In this document: positions 55,228 to 63,260 of the stretch, piece by piece | Layout of the letters: every line of letters starts with the position of its first letter | How positions within the stretch are numbered: position 1 is the first letter of the stretch | NCBI GenBank assembly: GCA_026928255.1 | Contig: JAIXKJ010000008.1 | Location: 721,298-785,297 of the forward strand | DNA from: Anaerolineales bacterium | GTDB lineage: Bacteria > Chloroflexota > Anaerolineae > Anaerolineales > Villigracilaceae | Reading direction: 5' to 3' | Length of the DNA: 64,000 nucleotides | Position numbers and translations under genes: made by a program | The notes under the pieces: model-generated | Seen by the model: the letters and a program-made list of their open reading frames with translations, nothing else | What the model was told of the DNA's origin: nothing | Databases searched by the model: none

Positions 55228-56232
55228 ATGAATCCTCTGCCTATTCCCGATTTTTTTGATTCATCTCGCGTGGGCGAAGTGTGGAAAGTAGATTACGCCG
55301 CCCGCGCCGAAGACGCGCGCCGCTACGCGCTGCAACATGACCTCAAACCGACTTCCGCGACGACGGAGCGCGTCTCCCTTTTGCTGGTGGACGAACAAAA
55401 TACCTTCTGCGCGCCGGGCTTTGAACTCTTCGTCGGCGGGCGAAGCGGAAACGCCGCCGTCGAAGACAGCGTCCGCTTGTGCGAATTCATCTACCGCAAC
55501 GCAGGGAAGATCACGCACATCGCCGCCACGTTGGACACGCATAAATCGCAGCAAATTTTTCACCCCGTCTTTTTTGTGGACGCAAACGGCGCTCACCCCG
55601 CGCCATACACTGACATCCGCGCCGAGGATTTGCGCGAAGGCAAATGGACCTTCAATCCCGCGCTGGCGCCGCAGTTCGGCATTGCGCCGCAGTACGGTCA
55701 ACAGATGGCGTTGCATTACGCCGAAGAGCTGGAGAAAAAAGGCAAGTACGCGCTGACCATTTGGCCCTATCACGCCATGCTGGGCGGAATTGGTCATGCC
55801 TTGCTCGCGTCTATTGAAGAGGCGCTTTTCTTCCATTCGCACGCGCGTTTGAATCAGCCGCAGTTCATCCTCAAAGGTCAGCAACCGTTTACCGAAAATT
55901 ATTCCGCGATTGGACCCGAAGTGTTAAGCGGACCCATGGGCGAGACGTTAGGCAAACGCGACACGCAGTTAATCGAACATCTGCAAGAGGTAGATAAACT
56001 CTATGTCGCTGGTCAGGCAAAAAGTCATTGCGTGGCGTGGACTGTCCGCGATTTGATTGACGACGCGCTGACGATTGACCCCGCGCTGGTCGAAAAAATT
56101 TATCTGCTCGACGATTGTTCCTCGCCGGTGGTCGTGCCGAACGCGGTTGACCACACCGACGCGGCGAACGAAGCCTTTGCCGCTTTTGCGAAAGCGGGGG
56201 CGCATCTTGTGAAATCTACGGACGATATTTAA
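55228..56232 (+). CDS. Isochorismatase-fold cysteine hydrolase, probable nicotinamidase
   Basis: This 334-residue protein carries the Asp-Lys-Cys triad of nicotinamidase/isochorismatase enzymes as D55 (LLLVDEQNTFC), K216 (FILKGQQ) and C268 (GQAKSHCVAWTV). LDTHKSQQIFHP supplies metal-binding Asp/His. It is much longer than typical nicotinamidases (about 200 residues) because of an N-terminal extension and an insert at about 110-205. The nicotinate phosphoribosyltransferase gene starts 2 nt downstream, so hydrolysis of nicotinamide to nicotinate is the likely reaction. Confidence 0.8.
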   Translation: MNPLPIPDFFDSSRVGEVWKVDYAARAEDARRYALQHDLKPTSATTERVSLLLVDEQNTFCAPGFELFVGGRSGNAAVEDSVRLCEFIYRNAGKITHIAATLDTHKSQQIFHPVFFVDANGAHPAPYTDIRAEDLREGKWTFNPALAPQFGIAPQYGQQMALHYAEELEKKGKYALTIWPYHAMLGGIGHALLASIEEALFFHSHARLNQPQFILKGQQPFTENYSAIGPEVLSGPMGETLGKRDTQLIEHLQEVDKLYVAGQAKSHCVAWTVRDLIDDALTIDPALVEKIYLLDDCSSPVVVPNAVDHTDAANEAFAAFAKAGAHLVKSTDDI

Positions 56233-56234
56233 TC

Positions 56235-57578
56235 ATGTCTATCTTTGACGGAAAACGCCTGACCAACGACGTCTTTAAGTTGGACATTGAACGAATGCGG
56301 CAAGGTTGGTATTCGGACAAATATTTTGAAAACATCAACCGCATGTTGACGACGCTGGCGAGCGAAGGCTACGTTTATAACGGCGAATTTCACAACCTGC
56401 CCGAAGGCGTTTCCGCCGAGGGCATCGCGGCGGGCGACATCGAAGTCGAAATGCAATGGTTCACGCGGCGCATGGGCAAAACGACCGTCGTCGGCGTGGA
56501 CAAGGCGCTGGCTATGTTGCGCCATTGCGCGGGTTATTATGACGGCGAAAATTTCGTGGACACGTCCGATACGTTGGAAGTCTGGGCGGTGCAAGACGGA
56601 ACAACCGTCAAATATGACGGCGACCCGACCAAAATTCAACCCGTCATGCGCGTGCGCGGACGCTACCGCGACTTCGCCTTGCTCGAAACGCCGACGCTGG
56701 GCATCCTCACTCGTTCCAGCCGCGTGGCGACCAACGTCTATGAAACGCTGGTGGCGGCGAAGGGCAAGCCCGTTTTGTTTTTCCCCGCGCGCTTCGACGT
56801 GCATGAAGTGCAGGCGGCGGACGGTTACGCTTACAACATCGCTTTGCAGCGCTTTAACAAAGATCAAGCCCGCGAATTGGGTCCGTTCGTCTCGACCGAC
56901 GCGCAAGGCGACTGGTGGGGCGGCGCGGGCGGCGGGACGGTGGCGCACGCCGCCATCGCTTCTTTTCTGGGCGATACCGCCGAAGCGATGATGCAGTTCT
57001 CTTACATTTTGCCGGCGCACATTCCGCGCATTGCGCTGGTGGATTTTAACAACGATTCAATCCGCGATTCGCTGCGCGTGTTGGACGCGATGTTCGCCAA
57101 ATATCGCGCGTTGACCGACGAAGGCAAAACCGACGAAGCGGAAAAATATAAACTTTACGGCGTCCGTTTGGACACTAGCGGGAACTTGCGCGACGTGTCC
57201 GTGCCGCCGCTGGGCGACCCCGCGCTGGATTTGGGCGTCAACCCGCGCTTGGTCTTCAACGTCCGCTCGGCGTTGGATGCGGCTTGGGAACGTTGGGACT
57301 TGCCCGCGTCGTGGAAAGAGGCGGCGCGCGAGTTCTGTCGCAACGTCAAAATCGTCGTCTCCGGCGGGTTTAATCCCGATAAGATTCGCAAGTTTGAAAA
57401 ATTAGGCGTGCCAGCGGACATCTACGCGGTCGGTTCGTATTTGTTCAGCAACGGCAACGGCACGACGACCGATTACACGGCGGACGTGGTGCGCGTGAAG
57501 GTGCACGGTCAATGGACGGACATGGCGAAGGTCGGGCGCGGCGTGGGGCACAACGAACGGCTCGAACGAGTTTGGTAA
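56235..57578 (+). CDS. Nicotinate phosphoribosyltransferase
   Basis: The 447-residue protein begins RLTNDVFKLDIERMRQGWYSDKYF, where the conserved start of NaPRT is (T)D.Y...M...y. It continues with LLETPTLGILTRSSRVATNVYE, FFPARFDVHEVQAADGYAYNIAL, LPAHIPRIALVDFNNDS, VRLDTSGNLRDVS and IVVSGGFNPDKIRKFEKLGVPADIYAVGSYL, which supply the phosphoribosyl-binding parts. It makes nicotinate mononucleotide from nicotinate and PRPP, the substrate of NadD at 43987. It ends one base before the stop of the convergent pstB1. Confidence 0.88.
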   Translation: MSIFDGKRLTNDVFKLDIERMRQGWYSDKYFENINRMLTTLASEGYVYNGEFHNLPEGVSAEGIAAGDIEVEMQWFTRRMGKTTVVGVDKALAMLRHCAGYYDGENFVDTSDTLEVWAVQDGTTVKYDGDPTKIQPVMRVRGRYRDFALLETPTLGILTRSSRVATNVYETLVAAKGKPVLFFPARFDVHEVQAADGYAYNIALQRFNKDQARELGPFVSTDAQGDWWGGAGGGTVAHAAIASFLGDTAEAMMQFSYILPAHIPRIALVDFNNDSIRDSLRVLDAMFAKYRALTDEGKTDEAEKYKLYGVRLDTSGNLRDVSVPPLGDPALDLGVNPRLVFNVRSALDAAWERWDLPASWKEAAREFCRNVKIVVSGGFNPDKIRKFEKLGVPADIYAVGSYLFSNGNGTTTDYTADVVRVKVHGQWTDMAKVGRGVGHNERLERVW

Positions 57579-57579
57579 A

Positions 57580-58332
57580 TTAGCCGAAACGCCCCATAAT
57601 ATAATCTTCGGTTTTTTTCTCTTTGGGCGCGGTGAAAAGTTTCGCGCCCTCGTCGTATTCGATTAGTTCGCCTTGCAAAAAGAAGGCGGCGTAATCCGCT
57701 GTGCGCGCGGCTTGTTGCACCGATTGCGGGACGAGAATGACCGTGTACTCTTTCTTCAACTCTTGCAGCGCCGCTTCGACTTTGCCGGTCGAAATGGGGT
57801 CGAGTCCCGAGGTCGGTTCGTCGAGCAAAATAATTTCGGGTTGAAGCGCCAACGCCCGCGCCAGACAAACGCGCTGTTGCTGTCCGCCTGAAAGCGCGGC
57901 GGCGGGGTCGTCGAGGCGCTCTTTGACTTCGTCCCAAATGGCGGCGAGTTTCAAACTGCGCTCGACGGCTTCGTCCAATTTGGCGCGGCGTTTTTCGCCC
58001 GCCAGTTCCAACCCGTAAGTTACGTTTTGACGGATGCTCATCGGCAGCGGCACGGGGCGGGCGAAGACCATGCCCACTTTGCGGCGCAAGGCGATGACGT
58101 CCGTTTTTGGGTCGAGGATGTTTTCGCCGTCAATCAGGATTTGCCCGCTGGCGGTTTTGACTTCCGCCAAATCGTTGAGGCGATTGAGACAACGCAACAG
58201 CGTGGACTTTCCGCCGCCGGCCGGACCGAACAGCACGGTTACCGCGTTCGGGCGAACGCCCATGCTAATTCCGCGCAGAGATTCGGTCCCGTCGGAATAT
58301 TGGATGGAGAGGTTATTAATTTGGATTTTCAT
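57580..58332 (-). CDS. pstB: Phosphate ABC transporter ATPase PstB, copy 1 (Q-loop and H-loop altered)
   Basis: The protein has 250 residues from ATG 58332. PstB features: LRCLNRLNDL after Walker A GPAGGGKST (36-44), LSGGQ at 147-151, Walker B ILLDEP with E172, and the C-terminal KTEDYIMGRFG. Two catalytic positions differ: the Q-loop reads VFARPVPLP (A91 instead of Gln) and the switch reads VPQSVQQAAR (Q203 instead of His). Copy 2 at 62442 keeps these but has an altered signature, so the two are likely heterodimer partners. It is separated from pstA by an AT-rich cassette, and the frame is intact. Confidence 0.88.
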   Translation of the reverse strand: MKIQINNLSIQYSDGTESLRGISMGVRPNAVTVLFGPAGGGKSTLLRCLNRLNDLAEVKTASGQILIDGENILDPKTDVIALRRKVGMVFARPVPLPMSIRQNVTYGLELAGEKRRAKLDEAVERSLKLAAIWDEVKERLDDPAAALSGGQQQRVCLARALALQPEIILLDEPTSGLDPISTGKVEAALQELKKEYTVILVPQSVQQAARTADYAAFFLQGELIEYDEGAKLFTAPKEKKTEDYIMGRFG

Positions 58333-58557
58333 TTGGGGGAAAGGAAATTTTATCAACTAAAAATTTTTGAATAGACGCATAATTAAGCATATATTTCGGC
58401 GGGCGCGGCTTTCCATTGCTTTGGCATAAATATTTAAAATAAAATCCCCGCCATTCCATTTGCCGCCAGTTGAAGTTTGCGTTTCGACGTTTTATCAAAG
58501 TTATTTTACTTAGAATTAGCGTGTAAAATTGGCGTTGTCATTTACAAAAGGCATAAT
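58333..58557. other. AT-rich spacer between pstB1 and the PLD-nuclease gene
   Basis: This stretch of 225 bp is markedly lower in G+C than the pst genes. I see no convincing gene, terminator or repeat. It probably holds the promoters of the two divergent genes and one edge of the inserted cassette. Confidence 0.5.
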
Positions 58558-59415
58558 ATGTTTGATTTACTTCACTCGCCATTCCAACCTACTTTTGAAG
58601 AGTTTGCCAACAGTATCGTGTCTGATTGCTTTATTTGCTCGCCATATATAACTTTTGGCCCAGTTAAGATGCTAATACAAGCATTTGCTAAAAAGAAAAT
58701 TGACAGCGGCGTTCAAATTAACATACTGACGGATATTTCATTAAGAACGGTAGTTCAAGGGGCTACTGAAATACCAGCATTATTGTATTTGCTCGATAAT
58801 CACCCGAACATAATCATTACCTATTTGCCAAGAATCCATGCAAAAGTTTATATCGCGAATAAATCAAGCGCAATTATAACATCTGCGAACTTTACAGATG
58901 GAGGTAGAGCGAGAAACTTTGAATATGGAATAAAAATTAACGATAGCAATGTGGTTCGAAAAATTCAGAATGATATAAACGCTTATAGAAAATTAGGAGC
59001 AAATGTAAATCAAATCCAACTTACGGAAATTCAAAGGCAAGTTGAAAATATTAAAGACGCAATCCAAGTTGAACGAAAGGCAATCTCGCATAAAATCCGT
59101 TTAGAGTCAGCGAAACAAGAAAGAATTACTGAAGATAACCTGATACGGATAAGGGTAAAAGACAGGAGTATAAACTCCATATTTTCGGAAACTTTGCTCT
59201 ATCTATTGTCCCAAAAGCCAATGGGAACAGAAGAATTACATTTACGAATAAAGAACATTCATCCAGATTTGTGTGATGATACTTTTGATAGAGTTATCGA
59301 TGGAAAGCATTTCGGAAAATTATGGAAACATCAAGTCAGGAACGCGCAGGCATATCTAAAAAAGACAGGTATCGTATATTACGATAAGGATTCCAAGTTA
59401 TGGCACAAAACATAG
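58558..59415 (+). CDS. PLD-family nuclease-like protein, foreign composition
   Basis: The protein has 285 residues from ATG 58558. The N-terminal half is a phospholipase D-type domain with one HKD motif: H94-A-K96-VYIAN followed by S109-A-N111 (IITSANFTDGG), as in single-motif PLD nucleases and BfiI-type restriction enzymes that act as dimers. The middle is a charged helical segment (about 150-190). The C-terminal half looks like a winged helix (ETLLYLLSQKPMGTEELHLRI). Codons are strongly AT-rich compared with both pst flanks. It overlaps the next small gene by 16 nt. A DNA-cleaving defence role is plausible, not shown. Confidence 0.7.
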   Translation: MFDLLHSPFQPTFEEFANSIVSDCFICSPYITFGPVKMLIQAFAKKKIDSGVQINILTDISLRTVVQGATEIPALLYLLDNHPNIIITYLPRIHAKVYIANKSSAIITSANFTDGGRARNFEYGIKINDSNVVRKIQNDINAYRKLGANVNQIQLTEIQRQVENIKDAIQVERKAISHKIRLESAKQERITEDNLIRIRVKDRSINSIFSETLLYLLSQKPMGTEELHLRIKNIHPDLCDDTFDRVIDGKHFGKLWKHQVRNAQAYLKKTGIVYYDKDSKLWHKT

Positions 59416-59618
59416 AAGTGAACATACCAATTGTTTGTGAAAATGATGAATGTAAAAACTGCGGCAGTCTTATCAACATTATTAGCGAAATAAATATCCA
59501 GGATGTAGATTTGTTTTATGAAAACTACGATGGCTCAAATGAACATGATTATTGTCCAATTTGCGGGCAATTGGGCATAGCAGAAGACCCAGTTCTAAAA
59601 CCGTTTCTATCCGATTAG
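59400..59618 (+). CDS. Small zinc-binding protein paired with the PLD nuclease
   Basis: The 72-residue acidic protein has C-x4-C-x2-C (CENDECKNCG) near the start and CPICG near the end, which can form a zinc knuckle. Its start is 16 nt inside the PLD gene, and its composition is equally AT-rich, so the two were probably acquired as one unit. The function is unknown; an inhibitor or specificity partner of the nuclease is conceivable. Confidence 0.6.
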   Translation: MAQNIEVNIPIVCENDECKNCGSLINIISEINIQDVDLFYENYDGSNEHDYCPICGQLGIAEDPVLKPFLSD

Positions 59619-59689
59619 ATTATTTTGAGTCAACCAACAATTCTATAAATATGTCAGTGTTTGTGATGATAGGACAAAGGCAGATGACG

Positions 59690-59764
59690 GAGTCTGAGGC
59701 GAGACGCTTCCAGCCATTGGGTCAAGCACAATATCATTAGGCTCGGAGAAGCATAAAATTAAAT
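59690..59764 (-). pseudogene. Remnant of a DNA methyltransferase motif I
   Basis: Reading the minus strand in frame immediately after the pstA stop gives LILCFSEPNDIVLDPMAGS, which matches the SAM-binding end of beta-class DNA methylases (iv.l...D.VLDP.aGsGt). After AGS the frame loses the pattern and stops. The codons are AT-rich, unlike pstA. It is a scrap of about 25 codons left at the edge of the inserted cassette. Confidence 0.5.
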
Positions 59765-60628
59765 CTACCACTGCCTTTTCGCCCGCGCGCGCGAGCGGAT
59801 GACCGTCGCAATCACGTTCATCGTCAGCACGAAAACCAATAAGACCAGCGCCGTCCCGTATTGGATTTGAATCGGCATGTTCGGCACTTGCGTGGAGATG
59901 ACGAAAAGATGATAGGGCAGCGCCATCGTCGCGTCGAAGGGGGAATGCGGCAGACGCGGAAGAAAAAACGCCGCGCCAGTAAAAAGAATCGGGGCGGTTT
60001 CGCCGGCGGCGCGTTCCAAACCGAGTATGACTCCCGTCAAGATGCCGGGCAGCGCTTCCTTCAAAATCACTTTGCGGATGGTCTGCCAGCGCGTCGCGCC
60101 GAGCGAAATGCTGACCGTGCGAAAAGATTGCGGCACGGAGCGCAGCGCTTCTTCGGTGGCGCTGATGATGACTGGCAAAGTCATAATCGAAAGCGTCAGC
60201 GAGGCGGCGAGGATGGACGAGCCAAGCCGCAAAAAGACGACGAATAATCCCAAACCAAACAAGCCGTAAACGACCGACGGAATCCCCGCCAAGTTGACAA
60301 TCGCCAAGCGGATGAGGCGCGTGGCGCGGTTGTCCTTTGCGTATTCGGCGAGGTAAATCGCCGCCGCAATGCCGAGCGGAACGGAGAAGGCGGCGACGCC
60401 GAGCGTCAGATAAAGCGTGCCGACGATGGCTGGCAAAATTCCGCCGCCGCGCATGCCGTCGCGCGGAAAGCCGGTCAGGAACTCCCATGAAATCGCCGAG
60501 CCGCCTTGAACCAAAATGAAGATGACTGTGCCGATAATCGGCAGCACGGTGGCGAAGGCGATTAAGGTAATGAGCGCAAAGCCGACTTTTTGCGTCGCGT
60601 GGCGATGGCGCGAAAGAAATTTCATCAT
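59765..60628 (-). CDS. pstA: Phosphate ABC transporter permease PstA
   Basis: The 287-residue protein has six transmembrane helices. The family segment GGILPAIVGTLYLTLGVAAFSVPLGIAAAIYLAEYA and the EAA-like cytoplasmic loop SISLGATRWQTIRKVILKEALPGILTGVILGLERAAGETAPILFTG mark a PstA permease. It forms the membrane channel with PstC. Its start overlaps the pstC stop (ATGA). Confidence 0.93.
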   Translation of the reverse strand: MMKFLSRHRHATQKVGFALITLIAFATVLPIIGTVIFILVQGGSAISWEFLTGFPRDGMRGGGILPAIVGTLYLTLGVAAFSVPLGIAAAIYLAEYAKDNRATRLIRLAIVNLAGIPSVVYGLFGLGLFVVFLRLGSSILAASLTLSIMTLPVIISATEEALRSVPQSFRTVSISLGATRWQTIRKVILKEALPGILTGVILGLERAAGETAPILFTGAAFFLPRLPHSPFDATMALPYHLFVISTQVPNMPIQIQYGTALVLLVFVLTMNVIATVIRSRARAKRQW

Positions 60629-61521
60629 GACAAAATCCGCTCCGCTCGCCGCCGCGCGCGGAAGATGACCGACGAGGCTAATACGTTGACGAGCAACGAA
60701 ATCAAAAACAAGATAATGCCAATTAAAAAGAGGACGTGATAATGCGCGCTGCCGTTTGCCACTTCGCCCATTTCGGCGGCGATGGTGGCGGTCATCGTGC
60801 GGGCGGGGGCGAAGAGACTGCCCAACTTAAACGCCAGAACTGGCGCGTTGCCGGTGACCATCATCACCGTCATCGTTTCGCCGATGGCGCGCCCGATGCC
60901 GAGCATCACGCCGGTCAACACGCCCGATTTGGCGGCGGGCAGCGTTACGCGCCAAATGGTCTGCCATTGAGTCGCGCCGAGCGCCCAAGCGCCTTCGCGG
61001 TAAGAACGCGGCACCGCGTCGAGCGCGTCTTCGGCGACGGAGACGATGGTCGGCACGGCGATTCCGCCCAAGAGCAGCGAGCCGGTGAAGGCGGTCAGAC
61101 CGGTCGGCAGGTTAAGAAAGAGGCGCAGATAAGGCGAGACGACGAGAATGCCGAGAAACCCCAAGACGACGGAGGGCAATCCGCCGAGCAATTCGACCAG
61201 CGGTTTGAGAATTTCGCGCACCCAACGCGGGGCGATTTCGGCGATGTAAACGGCTGTGCCAATGCCCAGCGGGACGGCGATCAGCGCCGCGCCGAACGTA
61301 ACCACGAGCGAGCCGCTGACGAGCGGCAGAATGCCAAAATAATTTTCGATGGGATACCAGCGCGTCCCAAACAGCGAGGACAAGTCGGCTTTGCCGAGCG
61401 CGGGCAAACCTTCGTTCAAGAGAAAGAGCAAAATTAACGCCACAAAAACAATCGCGGAATAACCGCTGAGTTTGATAATTTGCGTGATGATAAACTCGCG
61501 CCAGTGTAATGATTTTTCCAT
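60625..61521 (-). CDS. pstC: Phosphate ABC transporter permease PstC
   Basis: The protein has 298 residues from ATG 61521, 7 nt after the pstS stop. Six helices, with FGILPLVSGSLVVTFGAALIAVPLGIGTAVYIAEIA and the loop ALGATQWQTIWRVTLPAAKSGVLTGVMLGIGRAIGETMTVMMVTGN, identify PstC. The earlier start at 61545 would overlap pstS and lacks a better ribosome site. Confidence 0.93.
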   Translation of the reverse strand: MEKSLHWREFIITQIIKLSGYSAIVFVALILLFLLNEGLPALGKADLSSLFGTRWYPIENYFGILPLVSGSLVVTFGAALIAVPLGIGTAVYIAEIAPRWVREILKPLVELLGGLPSVVLGFLGILVVSPYLRLFLNLPTGLTAFTGSLLLGGIAVPTIVSVAEDALDAVPRSYREGAWALGATQWQTIWRVTLPAAKSGVLTGVMLGIGRAIGETMTVMMVTGNAPVLAFKLGSLFAPARTMTATIAAEMGEVANGSAHYHVLFLIGIILFLISLLVNVLASSVIFRARRRAERILS

Positions 61522-61528
61522 GTTGACT

Positions 61529-62395
61529 CTACTTAATCGGCACAAAGCCTAACTCGGCGACCAACGCTTGCGCTTCGGGCGAGAGAATCCATTCAAGGTA
61601 GGCTTGCAAATTGCCCGTCGGCTCGCCGTTGGTGTACATAAAAAGATCGCGCGCGATGGGATACGTTTGGTCGTTCACCGTCGCAATGGACGGCAGAACG
61701 TAAGCGTCGCCTTCCTCTTTGGCGACGGCAATCACCTTCAAATCGCTCGGCACATAGCCCAAACCGTCGTAACCGATGGCGTTCGGGTTTTGGCGCGTCT
61801 CGGCGACGATGCCTTCGGAGGAGGGCAGCAAAAGCGTGTCGGGCGAAAAAAACGTTTTGTTGTTTTTATCTCCCAGCCTTAAAACAGTTTCCAAAAAATA
61901 AAGGTGCGTGCCGGAATTCGTCTCGCGCGAAAGTTTGACGATCGGGCGGTCTTCGCCGCCGACTTCATTCCAGTTGACAATTTTTCCGCTGTAAATGTCC
62001 GCCAGTTGACGCAGCGTCAGTTGACTGACGGGATTGTTCGGGTTGACGATGACGGCGATGGCGTCGCGCGCGACGATATGTTCCAGCGGCGCGACTCCTT
62101 TAATTTGGGCTTCTTCCAACTCTTCGGCGCTGATCTTGCGCGAGGCGCTGGCGAGGTCTGCCGAGCCGTTGATTAACGCCGCGATGCCGGTTCCCGTCCC
62201 GCCGCCGGTAACGGAGATGCGCGTGTCGGGGCGTTCTTCCTGATATTTTTCCGCCCACGCCAACGCCAAGTTGACCAACGTGTCCGAGCCTTTGTTCTCG
62301 ATGGTTTGCGCGGGCGGCGCGGAAGCGTCCGCCGAAGAGCAGGCGAGCAGCGCGAAAGTTAGAAAAAAAATAAAAGCGCGTCTTATGGATTTCAT
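61529..62395 (-). CDS. pstS: Phosphate-binding lipoprotein PstS
   Basis: The 288-residue protein has a lipoprotein signal (LTFALLAC) and a mature domain starting IENKGSDTLVNLALAWAEKY. SVTGGGTGTGIAALINGSADLASASRK is the phosphate-binding loop of PstS, and LSRETNSGTHLYFLETVL and YPIARDLFMYTNGEP follow the family. It is attached outside the membrane and delivers phosphate to PstCA. The -10 box TATAAT ends 8 nt before the ATG, so the transcript has little or no leader. Confidence 0.93.
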   Translation of the reverse strand: MKSIRRAFIFFLTFALLACSSADASAPPAQTIENKGSDTLVNLALAWAEKYQEERPDTRISVTGGGTGTGIAALINGSADLASASRKISAEELEEAQIKGVAPLEHIVARDAIAVIVNPNNPVSQLTLRQLADIYSGKIVNWNEVGGEDRPIVKLSRETNSGTHLYFLETVLRLGDKNNKTFFSPDTLLLPSSEGIVAETRQNPNAIGYDGLGYVPSDLKVIAVAKEEGDAYVLPSIATVNDQTYPIARDLFMYTNGEPTGNLQAYLEWILSPEAQALVAELGFVPIK

Positions 62396-62403
62396 TGGCG
62401 GAA

Positions 62404-62435
62404 ATTATACCCGTCCGCTTTTGTTTTGATACAAT
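62404..62435. promoter_or_regulatory. Overlapping divergent promoters of pstS and pstB2
   Basis: Minus strand: TATAAT (62409-62404) ends 8 nt before pstS. Plus strand: TACAAT (62430-62435) ends 6 nt before pstB2, and read on the minus strand this same site gives TTGTAT, a -35-like box for pstS. The whole divergent region is only 46 bp, so the two promoters must interfere or be co-regulated. No convincing pho box was seen. Confidence 0.6.
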
Positions 62436-62441
62436 CGCGCT

Positions 62442-63203
62442 ATGACCGCGATTCAGCCTGCCTTCTCCGTCCAAAATATGGACTTCTACTATAACGCCGC
62501 GAAGAAAACGCTTGCCGACATTAACCTTGAAATTCAGCCGCAAAAAATAACCGCCTTGATTGGACCTTCGGGTTGCGGCAAGTCCACTTTTTTGCGCTGC
62601 CTTAACCGCATGAACGACACAATCGCCGGGACGCACGTTGCGGGAAAAATTCTGCTCGACGGCGAGGACATTTACGCGCCCGCCATGGATGTGGTAACCC
62701 TCCGTCAGCGGGTGGGGATGGTCTTTCAAAAGCCCAACCCCTTTCCGCAATCCATCTTCGACAACGTGGCGTTTGGCCCGCGCGTAATGGGCATGGACGT
62801 CAACCTTAACGACGTCGTCGAAGAATCGCTTAAGGCAGCCGCGCTTTGGGACGACGTCAAAGACAACCTAAAGTCCGACGCGCTCAGTTTGTCCTTAGGG
62901 CAACAACAGCGGCTGTGCATCGCCCGCGTGTTGGCCATGCGCCCCGAAGTGATTCTTATGGACGAGTCCACCTCCGCGCTCGACCCGATCGCCACCCTGC
63001 GCGTCGAAGAGTTGATGATGACCTTAAAAGAAAAATATACAATCGTCATCGTTACGCACAACATGCAACAAGCCGCGCGCGTTTCTGACGACACAGGATT
63101 TTTTTGGATGGGCAGTTTGGTCGAGTTCGCGCCGACCAACGAAATGTTTACCGTGCCAAAAGAAGAATTGACTGAAGCCTACATCACCGGACGAATGGGG
63201 TAA
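62442..63203 (+). CDS. pstB: Phosphate ABC transporter ATPase PstB, copy 2 (signature motif altered)
   Basis: The 253-residue protein has canonical PstB Walker [10 protein letters not shown] (41-49), Q-loop [12 protein letters not shown] with Q96, and switch [10 protein letters not shown] with H206. The signature reads L150-SLGQ instead of LSGGQ, and Walker B is ILMDES (E175 retained) instead of MDEP. It thus has the nucleotide-binding half-site in full but a weakened signature, the opposite of copy 1. It is divergent from pstS and convergent with phoU. Confidence 0.9.
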   Translation: MTAIQPAFSVQNMDFYYNAAKKTLADINLEIQPQKITALIGPSGCGKSTFLRCLNRMNDTIAGTHVAGKILLDGEDIYAPAMDVVTLRQRVGMVFQKPNPFPQSIFDNVAFGPRVMGMDVNLNDVVEESLKAAALWDDVKDNLKSDALSLSLGQQQRLCIARVLAMRPEVILMDESTSALDPIATLRVEELMMTLKEKYTIVIVTHNMQQAARVSDDTGFFWMGSLVEFAPTNEMFTVPKEELTEAYITGRMG

Positions 63204-63260
63204 AAATTTTCCCTGCGGGCGCGATGCCGCTCCGCTCGTTGAAATGGTAAACGCCAAACC

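Noticed and set aside
57580..58332. Assigning pstB1 to another ABC family such as a glutamine or methionine importer
   Set aside because: LRCLNRLNDL after Walker A and the ending EDYIMGRFG are PstB-specific, and the gene lies at the end of the pst run.
58331..58498. Minus-strand frame of about 55 codons upstream of pstB1 (contains RQMEWRGFYFKYL)
   Set aside because: The Trp-rich stretch recalls nuclease N-termini, but it is short, has no ribosome site and runs into pstB1; not enough to call a gene or a remnant.
59552..59740. Plus-strand frame of 62 codons after the small zinc protein
   Set aside because: It begins inside the zinc-protein gene, has no ribosome site and no pattern, and overlaps the methylase scrap.
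59768..60488. Long minus-strand frame overlapping pstA in another frame
   Set aside because: The part inside pstA is a frame shadow. Only its last codons, after the pstA stop, resemble a methylase and are reported separately.
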